The notes below the pieces were generated by a model. It was given only the letters and a program-made list of their open reading frames with translations, did not search any database and was not told where the DNA came from. The position numbers and the translations under genes are program-made. From Botryosphaeria dothidea (taxonomy: Eukaryota > Ascomycota > Dothideomycetes > Botryosphaeriales > Botryosphaeriaceae), in contig WWBZ02000040.1 of the NCBI GenBank assembly GCA_011503125.2, positions 1,550,001 through 1,614,000 on the forward strand: a DNA stretch of 64,000 nucleotides. The letters run 5' to 3'. This document shows positions 47,337-58,200 of this stretch, piece after piece (position 1 is the first letter of the stretch; the number at the start of each line of letters is the position of its first letter).

Positions 47337-47724
47337 GGCGGTGGTGGTGATGTCCTGGGGAGTTTCTTGTTCGATGCTCTTCGCACGGCACGGCACTCTG
47401 GCCCGCTTAACCTCTTCGGTGCTGCTAGTGCATATCCCGTGCGCCGTGCGAGTTCCCACTCATCTGCCCGACCTCCGCGCTGCACGCTGATGAGATAACT
47501 CTGCAACCCTCCGCCCTGCCGACGCAAAAATCCCCCCTCGTGGCGACCTTTGCGCCCCAGCGGACGCCTGCCAGTCCCGAGCCGCATCTCCTGAGCCCCG
47601 ACCGGGCCGCACCGATCCTTCATGCCGCCGAGGAGCCCGCGCCGACCACACGAGTAGCGGGTGATCTCCATCGATCCTCGGTCTTTCGCATCCCAGCTCT
47701 TCGATCTGAGCACCCTCTCTTGCG
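47337..47724. promoter_or_regulatory. Divergent promoter region uS2m / wc-1, with GATC motifs near the wc-1 start
   Basis: 388 bp between start codons. Three GATC tetramers occur within 45 bp upstream of wc-1 (47663-47666, 47673-47676, 47703-47706), the first two ten bases apart, and CGATCGATC follows just inside the coding region (about 47740). White-collar complexes of Neurospora bind GATC-type elements, so autoregulation is a reasonable inference but not shown. Confidence 0.45.
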
Positions 47725-50700
47725 ATGAACGGGTACTACCCGATCGATCAGTCCGGTTCCGGGGATAACATGATGGGCGTGATGAACCAGGATGAGATGA
47801 GTCCCAGCATGATGGGTGGCCATTCACTGGACGACATTGTCAACCAGAACTCCAAAGCCATGCGTCGTCAAAGCGTCCCCATCCACTACAGCTCCGGCCG
47901 CCAGCCGGATCTGGAGGGCGATATGCGCCGCGTGTCCATGCTGGAGTTCAGCGGTGCTACTCCAGGCCAGTTGGACCAGTTTCAATTCGATCCCGCCACC
48001 GCCGCGCCCAACATGGAGAACATGATGAGCGTCGGTGATGCCTTCGCGCGCCGAAGCAACTCGTACCAGCGCCGACGCCCCTCCGCTGGCGACCTTAGCC
48101 TGGACACGAGGCTGCACAACTCCCAAGCATCTTTCACCAATATGCCCGCGCCCGGCTCCTACGCATCGCCGCTCGCCCCCACTACTGGCATGGACATGAG
48201 CATGACCAGCCCGTACGCCCCTTCAGCACTGCCTATGAGCATGGACATGACAGATCCGTCGCTCTCCATGATGAACACGAGCGACGGCACTCCCATGAAC
48301 ATGTTCTCTCAGCCACAGTTCGCGTCGCCCATGATGGGCTCCCCCATCGCCCAAGACTTTGCCGACTCAATGCATCCTCTGCCGGATCCCGGAGGAAGCG
48401 CGGGCCCAGGCAGTATGGATTTGAACGTGGGCTCCGAGACCCAGAGCATGACGCCGGACCTTCGTCGCGACAGCCAAGAACACAGTGCTCCTCATAGCGC
48501 ACATTCGAGTCGGCCTCAGAATGGCAATGGCCACAACTCCATGCCTCAGGCTCCAGAACCAAACGCTGCCCGCAACGGCACATACGGACCTGAGCGGCAG
48601 ATACCAGCAGCTGTTACGCCCATAGGACAACAGCTACCCTGGGCAACCCCGCCAGGTAACACACCGACAATTAACCCATGAAACACAGCAGTTTGACTAA
48701 CCTACGAAGCAGGAGGTTTTCCGTCTACCATGCAAAACAGGCCTCACATGGAAACCCAATTCAAGAATGTTTACTCTTCGACTGGATTCGACATGCTAGG
48801 CGTCCTAATGCGAGTCGCGACCCGACCAAAGCCGGAGATTAACATCGGATCGGTCGATCTTTCTTGCGCTTTCGTCGTTTGTGACGCAGATAAAGATGAC
48901 TTTCCGATTGTCTATTGCTCAGAAAACTTTGAACGCCTGACTGGATACACCCGCCACATGATCCTCGGGCGCAACTGTCGATTCCTACAATCGCCCGATG
49001 GTAAGGTTGAGGCCGGAACTAAAAGAAAATATGTCGATGACGATTCCGTGCTCTACCTTAAAAACATGATCAATACCCGAAAGGAAGCACAAATTAGTCT
49101 CATCAACTACAGAAGAGGAGGCCAGCCTTTCATGAACCTGCTCACCATGATTCCGATCACGTGGGATGACAGCGAAGTCGTCAAGTTTTTTGTTGGGTTC
49201 CAGGTCGACCTGGTCGAGCAACCTAATTCGGTCACGAATAAGAATCCCGGTACGTGCTGCCATTTGACACGAGACTCCCACAAGCGCTCCCGCTAACCTG
49301 ATGCAGATGGCACGTACAGCATTAATTATCAACGGGCGGTGGGTATGCCAAGATATGTCTTCAACACGCCAGAGCAGGCGGCCCAGGGAATGGAAATGGG
49401 GCAGACGATTCCGCGCGACGACGTATCCGCGCTTCTCGAAACCCTGGTCAACGGTGAAAACGAAGCATCGAAGCGCTTGTGGGATAAGGCGTTACTTGAG
49501 AACACTGACGACGTCATCCACGTTCTTTCACTCAAAGGGCTGTTCCTTTATCTGTCTCCGTCAGCCGCGAGAGTTCTGGAGTACGAGGCATCTGAGCTCG
49601 TTGGCACGGCATTGTCTTCCGTTTGCCATCCTTCAGACATTGTTCCGGTTACGAGAGAACTGAAGGATACTTCAGCTGGCTCCGCCGTCAATGTTGTCTT
49701 CCGTATCAGACGCAAGCATAGTGGTTACATGTGGTTCGAAGGTCATGGCTCCCTCCATACCGAGCAAGGTAAAGGACGCAAATGCATTATCCTGGTGGGA
49801 AGAGAGAGGCCCGTGTATGCATTGAGCAAAAGCGACATCGACTCGAATGGGGGCATCGGAGACAACGAATTATGGACGAAGATGTCGACGTCTGGGATGT
49901 TCTTGTTCGTTTCATCGAACGTCAGGTCACTTCTCGACCGGCAACCGGATGATCTGGTCGGTACGAGTATTCAGGCGCTCATGAGACAGGAATCAAAGCA
50001 GGAATTCCACCGAATTTTGGAGATGGCTCGGACCGGCAAAAAGGCATCAGTCAAGCACGAGATGATGAACAAGCGAGGGCAGGTTCTCCAGGCATTCACG
50101 ACCATCTACCCCGGAGACGCTGTTGAAGGACAGAAGCCGACATTCGTGATAGCGCAGACCAGATTGCTCAAATTCTCACGAGGCTCAGCCAACGCTAATA
50201 GTCGGCCGAATATCTATCCCAAGCACGAACGCGATTCTGGAAGCTCCATCGGGACGACGATGGGGTCAACTCCAACACACACGGCCAACACTCCCTCTAC
50301 GCAGACGCCCGGCAGCTTGGCTCATGGCCTGCCTCTCAGCCAGTATATCACGACCGATGGTTCTGCTATGACGTATGCTGGCTCGAGCGGATTGAAGCTT
50401 GGCCACCAGGACGCAAGCTTGGCGTCTGAAGACAACGTGTTCGAGGAGCTCAAGACTACGAGAAGCACCAGTTGGCAGTACGAGCTGCGACAGATGGAGA
50501 AGCGCAACCGACTCCTGGCCGAAGAAGTGCAGAGCCTGCTTGCTGCCAAGAAGAAGAGAAAGAGGAGAAAGGGAGCAGGCCAGCTACAGAAGGACTGTGC
50601 CAACTGCCATACGAGAGTGACCCCAGAATGGCGCAGAGGACCTAGCGGCAACAGGGATCTCTGCAACAGCTGCGGGTTGCGATGGGCCAAACAGGTGAGA

Positions 50701-51024
50701 CTAATTGCCCGTCCCGCGGGGCATGAGTCGACGACTAACGCGGGACAGAACGGTCGCGTGTCGCCTCGAACGACTTCGCAGCACTCGGTGCATTCGGCAG
50801 GCAGCGACAAGGCCAGCAAGACGAGCGCATCTCCACTCGCACATTCGCAGACTATCAATAACGACAACAACACGGGGACGGCGGAGCAAGCTTCCAGCAC
50901 ACCCAATATGAACCCTGCCAAAGTGCCCAAAACGGACGCCGCGGCATCTCAAGGCCTCGGACCTGGGGCAGTCGGAGCCAGCATTCCCCCGAAGATCGAC
51001 GAGGCCACAGAGGAGCCCGATTAA
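47725..51024 (+). CDS. wc-1: White collar-1 blue-light photoreceptor and GATA transcription factor
   Basis: Flavin-binding light sensor and transcription factor that acts in the nucleus with WC-2 to drive light responses and, in some fungi, the clock. Exons: 47725-48655, 48713-49249, 49307-50694 and 50749-51024, giving 3,132 nt and 1,043 residues. Residues 1-310 are Met/Ser/Pro-rich. The LOV domain spans about 335-455, with GRNCRFLQ at about 396-403; its Cys (about 398) is the flavin-adduct residue. Two further PAS domains lie at about 550-650 (FLYLSPSAARVLEYEASELVG) and 675-770 (FVSSNVRSLLDRQPDDLVG). A basic KKKRKRRK precedes the GATA zinc finger CANCHTRVTPEWRRGPSGNR...CNSCGLRWAKQ (about 919-952). 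The third intron is in frame and stop-free; splicing gives WAKQNGRVSPRT, the arrangement in known WC-1 proteins. There is no poly-Gln run of the Neurospora type. Confidence 0.95.
50695..50748 (+). other. In-frame, stop-free 54-bp intron in wc-1
   Basis: Starts GTGAGACTAA and ends CTAACGCGGGACAG, with a CTAAC branch-site candidate. The length is a multiple of three and it contains no stop codon, so it can be translated if retained. Retention would insert 18 residues directly after the zinc finger. Confidence 0.85.
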
Positions 51025-52470
51025 GCCACTTGACCAACATTAGACGCCTCAAGGCGACGCCGCGACAGCCGCTTTCCTTGCATCATCCAGGCACCGTTTC
51101 TTGGTCTTCGCTCCAGTCATGTTTTATTTTCCTGATTTTACGACCATCGCGCAGGACTCGATGTGCCATTCTTCGACATAATTGCGCCGACTCTCCTTTC
51201 GGTCTTTGTCTGCTTATGATCTTGTGTCTAATGAGGCCTTTGCGCGGTCTCCTCGATACCCATGTTTTAGAAGGACATGCAACGACGCTGACTCATTCTC
51301 CGTTATACATACTTTGCTAGCAGGGCGGGGCAACTGGTTTTTGTTTGGCAAGGCGTTGTTGCTTGCAGCGGGGTTTAAGGCGATATTGCACGGGAGGGAA
51401 GCTTTTTTTTTGGGCGGGCTGGCCGGGAAAAACGGGATGATATCCTGACCTTCACGGGAGACTTAGGCGATTTTACAACGTACACATGGTTTGGTGTTGG
51501 ACGGACGGGTTTGATGACGGCAGGGGTTTCTGCTACGTGCTTGCGGGATTCTGAGACTCGGCAGAAATGAAGCAAAGGTTTACTCTCCATGCAGGCGCGG
51601 GGCAGCCGCAACTTTGTTTGGAAAATTTGGCATGCGCGGACCGCAGGTTGATTTGTTTCGTGTTTCACAGAAGCTTGCACGCGCTACGTGTCTAGCGGGG
51701 AGGCCAGCGGCTGCCCAAGGAGAGGCGGGCCGGCAGTGTGGGCGCGGCCAAGAGCCGCACGACGGACTTGGTGTGCGGAGGCCCGGCGGCGCTGGTTGGC
51801 CGCAGGCGCGCATTGGGCGGTCGCAGAGCTCGCGGGCGGCCTGTCGATCTGACGTGACGCCGGGGGCCGCGGCTGGCGACGAGGAGGATGATGAAACAGC
51901 GCGGTGAGCTTCTTGCGCGCTGCTGGCGGTGGAGCGCGGCTTGACATAGGGCCCCCTGGTCGCCCGCGGCGCCGCTGGAGGCCGTTTCCGACGGCCAGGG
52001 CGCTGCGCTGCCGCTGCCGCCGCTCGCACGACCCGTGGACCGTCCTCGACGACGACTCACGAGAGCCTGCGAGCTGCAGTCAGCGCTCGCGCATGCTTGT
52101 GTTGTCCTCCGCCCGCGCGACCCCATCCCCAACCCCAGCAGGCTTCTGCGACTGCCTGCTGCCCCGTCCCGCGCTACCAGACCAGCCGCCAGCATGTCCT
52201 CCAGCGCGCTCCCCTTTTGTGCCTGATCCGCGTCTGAGTCTCCGAGCCGGAAGGGCTGCAACCGCGTGGTAGCACACCCTGGATCGCTGGCCTATTACGC
52301 TACGCTGTTTCACCAATCCGCAGGCCTGCAGCTCCACCGAGTGACATAAGCCGTGGTCGAGTGCGCCTGCGCGCCCGCAGCCGCACCAGCATTGAGTTTC
52401 GCTCTCCCCAAGAACCCCATCTCCCACTTCCCGAGCACACCTGAACCGAGGCCTGCCCTGTCCCGACATC
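51025..52470. other. Intergenic, wc-1 3' region and promoter of the next gene
   Basis: The wc-1 3' untranslated region probably covers the first few hundred bases. 51,690-52,450 is GC-rich with pyrimidine-rich stretches and chance frames on both strands. No gene or repeat is supported. Confidence 0.55.
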
Positions 52471-54487
52471 ATGGCTCCCTCTCCTGCGCTTGCGCCGCGT
52501 CCGCAGTGGGAGGAGGACGAAGACGCTTCCACCCTGGGCCACGATGGCGACGACGAGTACGACGACGCGCCCGCCCTCGATCGCGCCCCCGTCCACCCCA
52601 TTGCCTGCATGCAGGGCGCCTTTGAGGAGTCCATAATCGAGGCTGAGGAGACCGAGCAGGAGAAAGTCAAGCCCAAGCGCGCCGTTGGCGCAAAGGCCCG
52701 CCGCCAGCGCATGCTGGACGAGGAGGACTACAACGAGTCGTACAACGCGCAGTGGAGGAAGAAGCCCAGTGCGAAATACCACCCGCTATGGAAGCTGGTC
52801 GCCCAGATTTCCTTCGGCGTGCACCTGCTCAACCAGCAGCTGGCCAAGAGCGACGAGGAGGTGTCTCGCATCCTCAAGACCCATGTGCAGGAGGTCGACC
52901 AGTTCCTCGAGAAGACGACCGAGGATTTTGACCTGGCCCTCGCCGACATCCAGGAGCGCATCAACCACCTTAAGTTGCCATTGGAGCATGTCAACATCTT
53001 CGACATCATGCTGGACGACAGGAAGTTTCGGACCTCCATCATCGAGGGCAACGAAAAGATCGAAAAGATTGTGGAGCGCACCGCTCGTGCCATGAACGAC
53101 TCACTCGTCGACGTCGAGAAGGGCATGGAGGCCACAGAAGAACTCTCACATTATCTAGACCGCATTGGTGCCTCGTGGGCCGAGGGCGACGAGGAGCTGA
53201 TAGGCATATACATGGCCATGTGTGGCAATTCGGAGGGGTGGCTCGAGTGTCTGCGGAACCTTCAAGCAAAGGGTAATGAGTTGGGTGTTGCGCTTGTACA
53301 GCTGGGCAGCATTCTTAATGAGATGACGAAGAGAGCGGGTGTTGCGAGCAGGAGGAGTATTGTAAGTCGCGGTGAGGGGAAGTCATGGTGGACCGGTTAC
53401 TAATTGGGATCTTCAGATCGCACACCGAACACCAGACACTGATTCAAGGCCGGGCTCGCGATCAACTTCGAGATCTACTCCCAGGACTTTATCTAGGCAG
53501 AGCTCAAGACCGCGACTTGCAAGTCCGCCCGATTCCGCATGGGCGTCACCTCGAGGAACCCCACTTCCGGGTGATAAGCCTCTACCGCGGGCTCCAGACT
53601 CGTTGAGTCCTTCTGTAGCAGCAACCCTCCACAGGTCACAGTCCAGGCCACCACAAAAGGCCCACACCATTCCATTAGAACAAAGATTCGAACACCCCAG
53701 GCCACCGCCTCGGAGCCCTCGGAACATGAACGGAGTCGCGCAAAGCCCCACCATTCCGCAGAAGGACAAGAGACGTCAGAAAGCGCCGGAGCCACGCTTA
53801 GAGACACCCATCCCGCCGGAATGGGCAAGCAGAGGTACCACACCAGATGGCTCCAGAGCAACCACGCCAAATTCGAGATCACCGGCGCGCTCACCAGCTC
53901 ACTCACCTTCTCATTCACCTGCCCAACCTCCCTCTCGTTCCCCCGCTCTTGCACCCGCGCAGCCTGTCCAAGTTGCTCCTCGGTCACCAAATCCCTCATC
54001 TATTGTTAAAACTCCCAGTAGTCTACGTAAGAAGCTCTCAGTCCGTGGCGGGCGTGAGAAGCCGAGTTCACCCATGGTTGACTCTGCATATTCTTCTGGT
54101 TCTGGGTCCTCCCGATCCTCTGACAATGAGCGAAAAGCAGCAGCATCTCCGGCGCCTGCACAAACCCCCTCCTCAAGGCCTGGAACAAGCCAGACCCACA
54201 ACCCATCCTCTCATAAATTTGGACTGTTCCCACCCAGCTCGCCTGCCACTCCGGCACTGTCTATCAGATCTGGGGTCACTGGGAGTACGCTTTCCAAGAC
54301 CAATACCCTTAATACCAACGACTCACGTCCGAGCACTGCAGTCACTCGCCCCAGCACATCCGCCTCCAATTACAGCACTGGCTCTGGAATAAAGAGAAGG
54401 TCGAGCTTGGCGGGTCTTCGCAATATTTTCAGGCGAAAGCACTCGGCAAACAAGCTCGGCCCGACCATGGAGTCGCCGGCGGAATGA
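52471..54487 (+). CDS. Helical-domain protein with Ser/Pro-rich basic tail, unknown function
   Basis: Exons 52471-53361 and 53417-54487 around a 55-bp intron give 653 residues. The ATG follows a pyrimidine-rich leader. Residues 1-95 are acidic and disordered (EEDEDASTLG, DGDDEYDDAP). Residues about 100-295 form a helical domain: KYHPLWKLVAQISFGVHLLN, DEEVSRILKTHVQEVDQFLE, DFDLALADIQERINHLKLPL, IVERTARAMNDSLVDVEKGM, GWLECLRNLQAKGNELGVAL. Its heptad-like pattern resembles coiled-coil or helical-bundle scaffolds. The last 350 residues are Ser/Pro/Arg-rich (SPARSPAHSPSHSPAQPPSR) and end in a basic segment, IKRRSSLAGLRNIFRRKHSA. There is no membrane segment or signal peptide. I do not recognise the family; a cytoskeletal or cortical scaffold is only a guess. 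Confidence 0.85.
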
Positions 54488-55298
54488 ATTGTTCGAGGCG
54501 CTGCATAAAGTGTTCTCCCCAGCAAACCCACCACGGCGGCGTTATAATCTTCTCATCTTTCTCTGTTTCTATTTCGATACCCCTTCTACTCCCAGGCCTC
54601 GAGCCGGCGTCTTCTTGATGTTTCTGTTAGCGCTTTCGAAACCGTACTGGTAACGAATGTCTATGAACATATTTCCGGACGACCGCTTTTGAATTTTAGT
54701 TCTTTCTGGATTGCATAGTAAGGTTTTTTCTTAGAAGAGGCGTTTGAGCGCTGCGTTCTTCCTCTTTTCGGGCCTTTCCATTGAAAGCATGTATAACACT
54801 GGGAGAACAAACTATCCGGATGAGCATTGTAGTATCAGCTCAGGATATCAAAGGCGGGCAATTGGGATATATAGTAAGCCCAAAAAATGCACCAAAAGGG
54901 AGGACTCGTAATTTTATTCACCTTGGATACAGCGTTAGGTGGCGACGATGCATGCAGGCCGGGCTGTTCGTTCCTTCTCTAACCTGCCGCTGCCATGCGA
55001 GCTTGCCATGACAGGCGTCACAGGAACGCCAAAGCTCTGTCTGCAACTGTCTTCTTCTCACCCATTCAACTTTGTTTTTTTCGCTGCCACCTGCAACAAG
55101 TCGTCGCTTCCCTCACGGCACGCGTTGCGCTTGCTTTTCACACGCATCTACTGCCGACGCGAGACTCCTTCGCCTTGCTTGCTGCCCTCCGCTCCCTTCT
55201 CGCCTCACCCCATCTTCTTTCACTCGTTTTCATCACGCCTTACCTCTCCTCGAGGCGGTTTTTGTTTCGGTTTGGATACCTACGAATAGTTGGCCACC
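54488..55298. other. Intergenic, with CT-rich leader of the next gene
   Basis: The stretch 55,160-55,260 is strongly CT-rich on the plus strand, as in many fungal core promoters and leaders. No gene is supported. Confidence 0.55.
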
Positions 55299-58200
55299 AT
55301 GCCTCTCAGCGAGCTTGACCCCAACATCAGCGGCCGGCTGAGCCGAGCCTCGAACATGTCGTCAGGCTCGAGAGGCACGCGGAGGTCCACTCAGCCACAA
55401 TCCGACATGCTTTCCACCGGAGTCATGAACATGCTTCGAACATCGACCGAGCTTGGAGACATTGGCGGTGTGTCTGGCGGTGTCCCTAGCGGCGCTTCCT
55501 TCGGGAAGCCTGCGCGGTCCTCTCAGGTGCCTCGACCGGCTCATCGCCGACGGAGCAACAACAACCACACCTCACGTGTCTCCGTCAGCTCGAACCAGAC
55601 GCAAACCACGAATGGTTTATCCAGCAAGCATTGTTCTCGCCCTTCAGTTTCTTCTGTTCCTCGCAAGTCTTTCACCAGCAGCCTTAACGTTCCCCAGTAC
55701 CTGCCTGATACGGTTTCACCGACCTTGATGAACTTGCCAGGCATGTCGCCGCTGGTCCCACCGGCGCGCCTCTCCAAGGAAGGGCGCTCCTTGTCCTTGA
55801 CGACGACCAACTACGGTCCGCCTCATAAACTGTCTGCTCCGCGATCTTTCGCCAGTCTCCGGCATCCCGACCCAGTTCAGCGACCACGCTCGCCATATCG
55901 GTATCCTACTCGCCTCAGACGCCCTGGCTATCGCTCTCCTTCGCCGGCCATGAGTGACGTTATCAGTGGCCCGCCGAGAAGGTATCACGGCCAGTCGTCC
56001 CTCTCAAGAATCAGGAACTCTCCAGTGTCGCCGATGCTACCGCATGAGATGGCGCCGATGCCCTTTCCGCCTATTTTCCACAGGTCTGCCCAAAGCTCAG
56101 CATCTCCGGTCTCGCCTTTGCCTCCATATGAGATGGACCAGATTCTGTACTACAACCAGATGAACAGATCAACGCCAACATTCTCACAGGGTCCATACAT
56201 GGCTTCCGAGATGGCATTGCGTCGTCCAATGGGCCATAATGGCTCTACTCCGATGCTGCGGCCAGTTCCACGGAGATCCGTCACCTCGCTGACTAATGGG
56301 ACTGATTCCGATGCACCGTCATCAGGCCCGCCTTCTCTGGGACCTCAGACTCCACGGTTCACCCACTCTACGGAAGTGATGGTCCATCAGACTACTTCCC
56401 CACTTGGTGGAGCTGAGCATCCCAATGAGACCGAAGATTTCGAGACTGAACAAGCATTGGAGTACTATGACTATAGTGAGCATTTCGAGAACACTCAAAA
56501 AGAGCCGCCATCTGCTGAGAACGCTACCGTTGCTCCTGGTGGCTTCGTTAATCACATGAAGTCTATTCTTGGAGAAGATGTCAACCCCCAAGAGATGCAT
56601 CAGATTTCCCAGACTCCTCATACTCCCAGCCCTGAGCCTCTACCGGATGTGGCTGAGCTCGAAGGCTCACCAGTGCCGACCCCTGAGCCAGTCATTGCGG
56701 AGTTGCTCGGATCAACAGTGCCTTCTCCCATTCCTAGGAGGATCACGAGGGAGATGATCCTCTCTGTCATCGAGCCTTCGTCTACAGCCAATGAAACAAC
56801 TTCTTTGAACCTGGATGTCAAGGTACCAATGGAGATGGATTCGAAGCTGCAAGAACAGGTCGATCCTTCCCCAACCCCTCCTCAACCGGCATCGCCGAGC
56901 AAGTCATCATCATCAACAGACACCATGTCTACTGCACAAGAAGAGCAGATTGCCGTGGCATCCACTGCAGATGGCCGTGAGAGTCAACAACGTCCAAGAA
57001 GTGGCTCAGAAACGAGTACCGAGGCACCGAATCAGGAATCGAATATTCAAATGACAACGCGACACTCGGTCCCGCTTACGCGTGCGTCTATTGGATCTAC
57101 GGACACCCTTTCGATTGAGGACGAGCCAGCCGTGGAACCGCAGGTCAAACTAGAAATTCCGAGCGATCCTGGAGAGCCTGCAGAGAAGACGCCCGTGTCT
57201 AACGAGAAATCTCCTGGTGCGACACAGTCGTTGTTGAAATGCCTCAGCCCTGCATCTGTATCGTCAAGAGCCAAGTCTATGTTCCTGACTCCGAAGCCCT
57301 CCTCCGTGGACGTCAGATCTAGGGTCTCCGCTCCAGACCTGGGCTCACGCACGCCTGAGACGGGTTTATACAGTTCTTCAGAACTCGTCATCGACTCATC
57401 CCCACTCCCATCTGTCGTCAGTCCGCGCTTGTCTATCCCAGAGGACCCGCCTGAAGTGACTACACCAGTGCAGCAAAAAGCGGAAGAGGATGAACCCGTT
57501 CCTGCATTGGAGACACCAGCAGCCACACCGATCACGTTTACTACGGATGATTCCACCCCGGGAAGTGCGACTGTGCAGTCGACAAGTACTCACTCCGTTC
57601 CTGCCAGGTCTTACAGTTCTCGTGAGAGTGCAAACACTACAACGCACCTGGTCTGGCCTGTCAGAAAGACGTCCTTGCAGTCCTTCGAGCCGAACGAGGA
57701 ATTTGCGCCGCGAAGCTCGAATTCCTTGGCAAACAACACCATCGCACAGGACCTGCGTCTGTCCAACACTCCGAGATATCCGAGCCAACTTTCTGATGTC
57801 AAGGAAGAGTCTTGCGAGGAGAGCTGCTCGGATCTCAGCAAGAGGCCTTCGACGAGAGTTTCCTCAAACAGGATCTCAACCAACTTCAAGTTTCCTCTCA
57901 TGCGTGTACCGGATGAAGACACAAGCTCGTCTGATCTTGCAGGAAGGACTTCTGCAAGTCTGAAGTTCCCCCCTGCTCGGGGTTCAATTGCGTCTGCGCC
58001 AGGTGCCTCGTTTGATTCTTTCTTCTTGGCCAGGGCGTCATCATTGAGAGCGTCAAACGCATCAGTCTTCAAGTCTCCGAAGCGTGGAACATTAGCTGAT
58101 ACTCGAATGATTCCCTCCATGCACTTCAGTCAGATGGATTTGTTTGACAAGCTCCATGAAGCATTTGGAGATCGCTCCACTCTGTCTTTGGACGGAGCTA

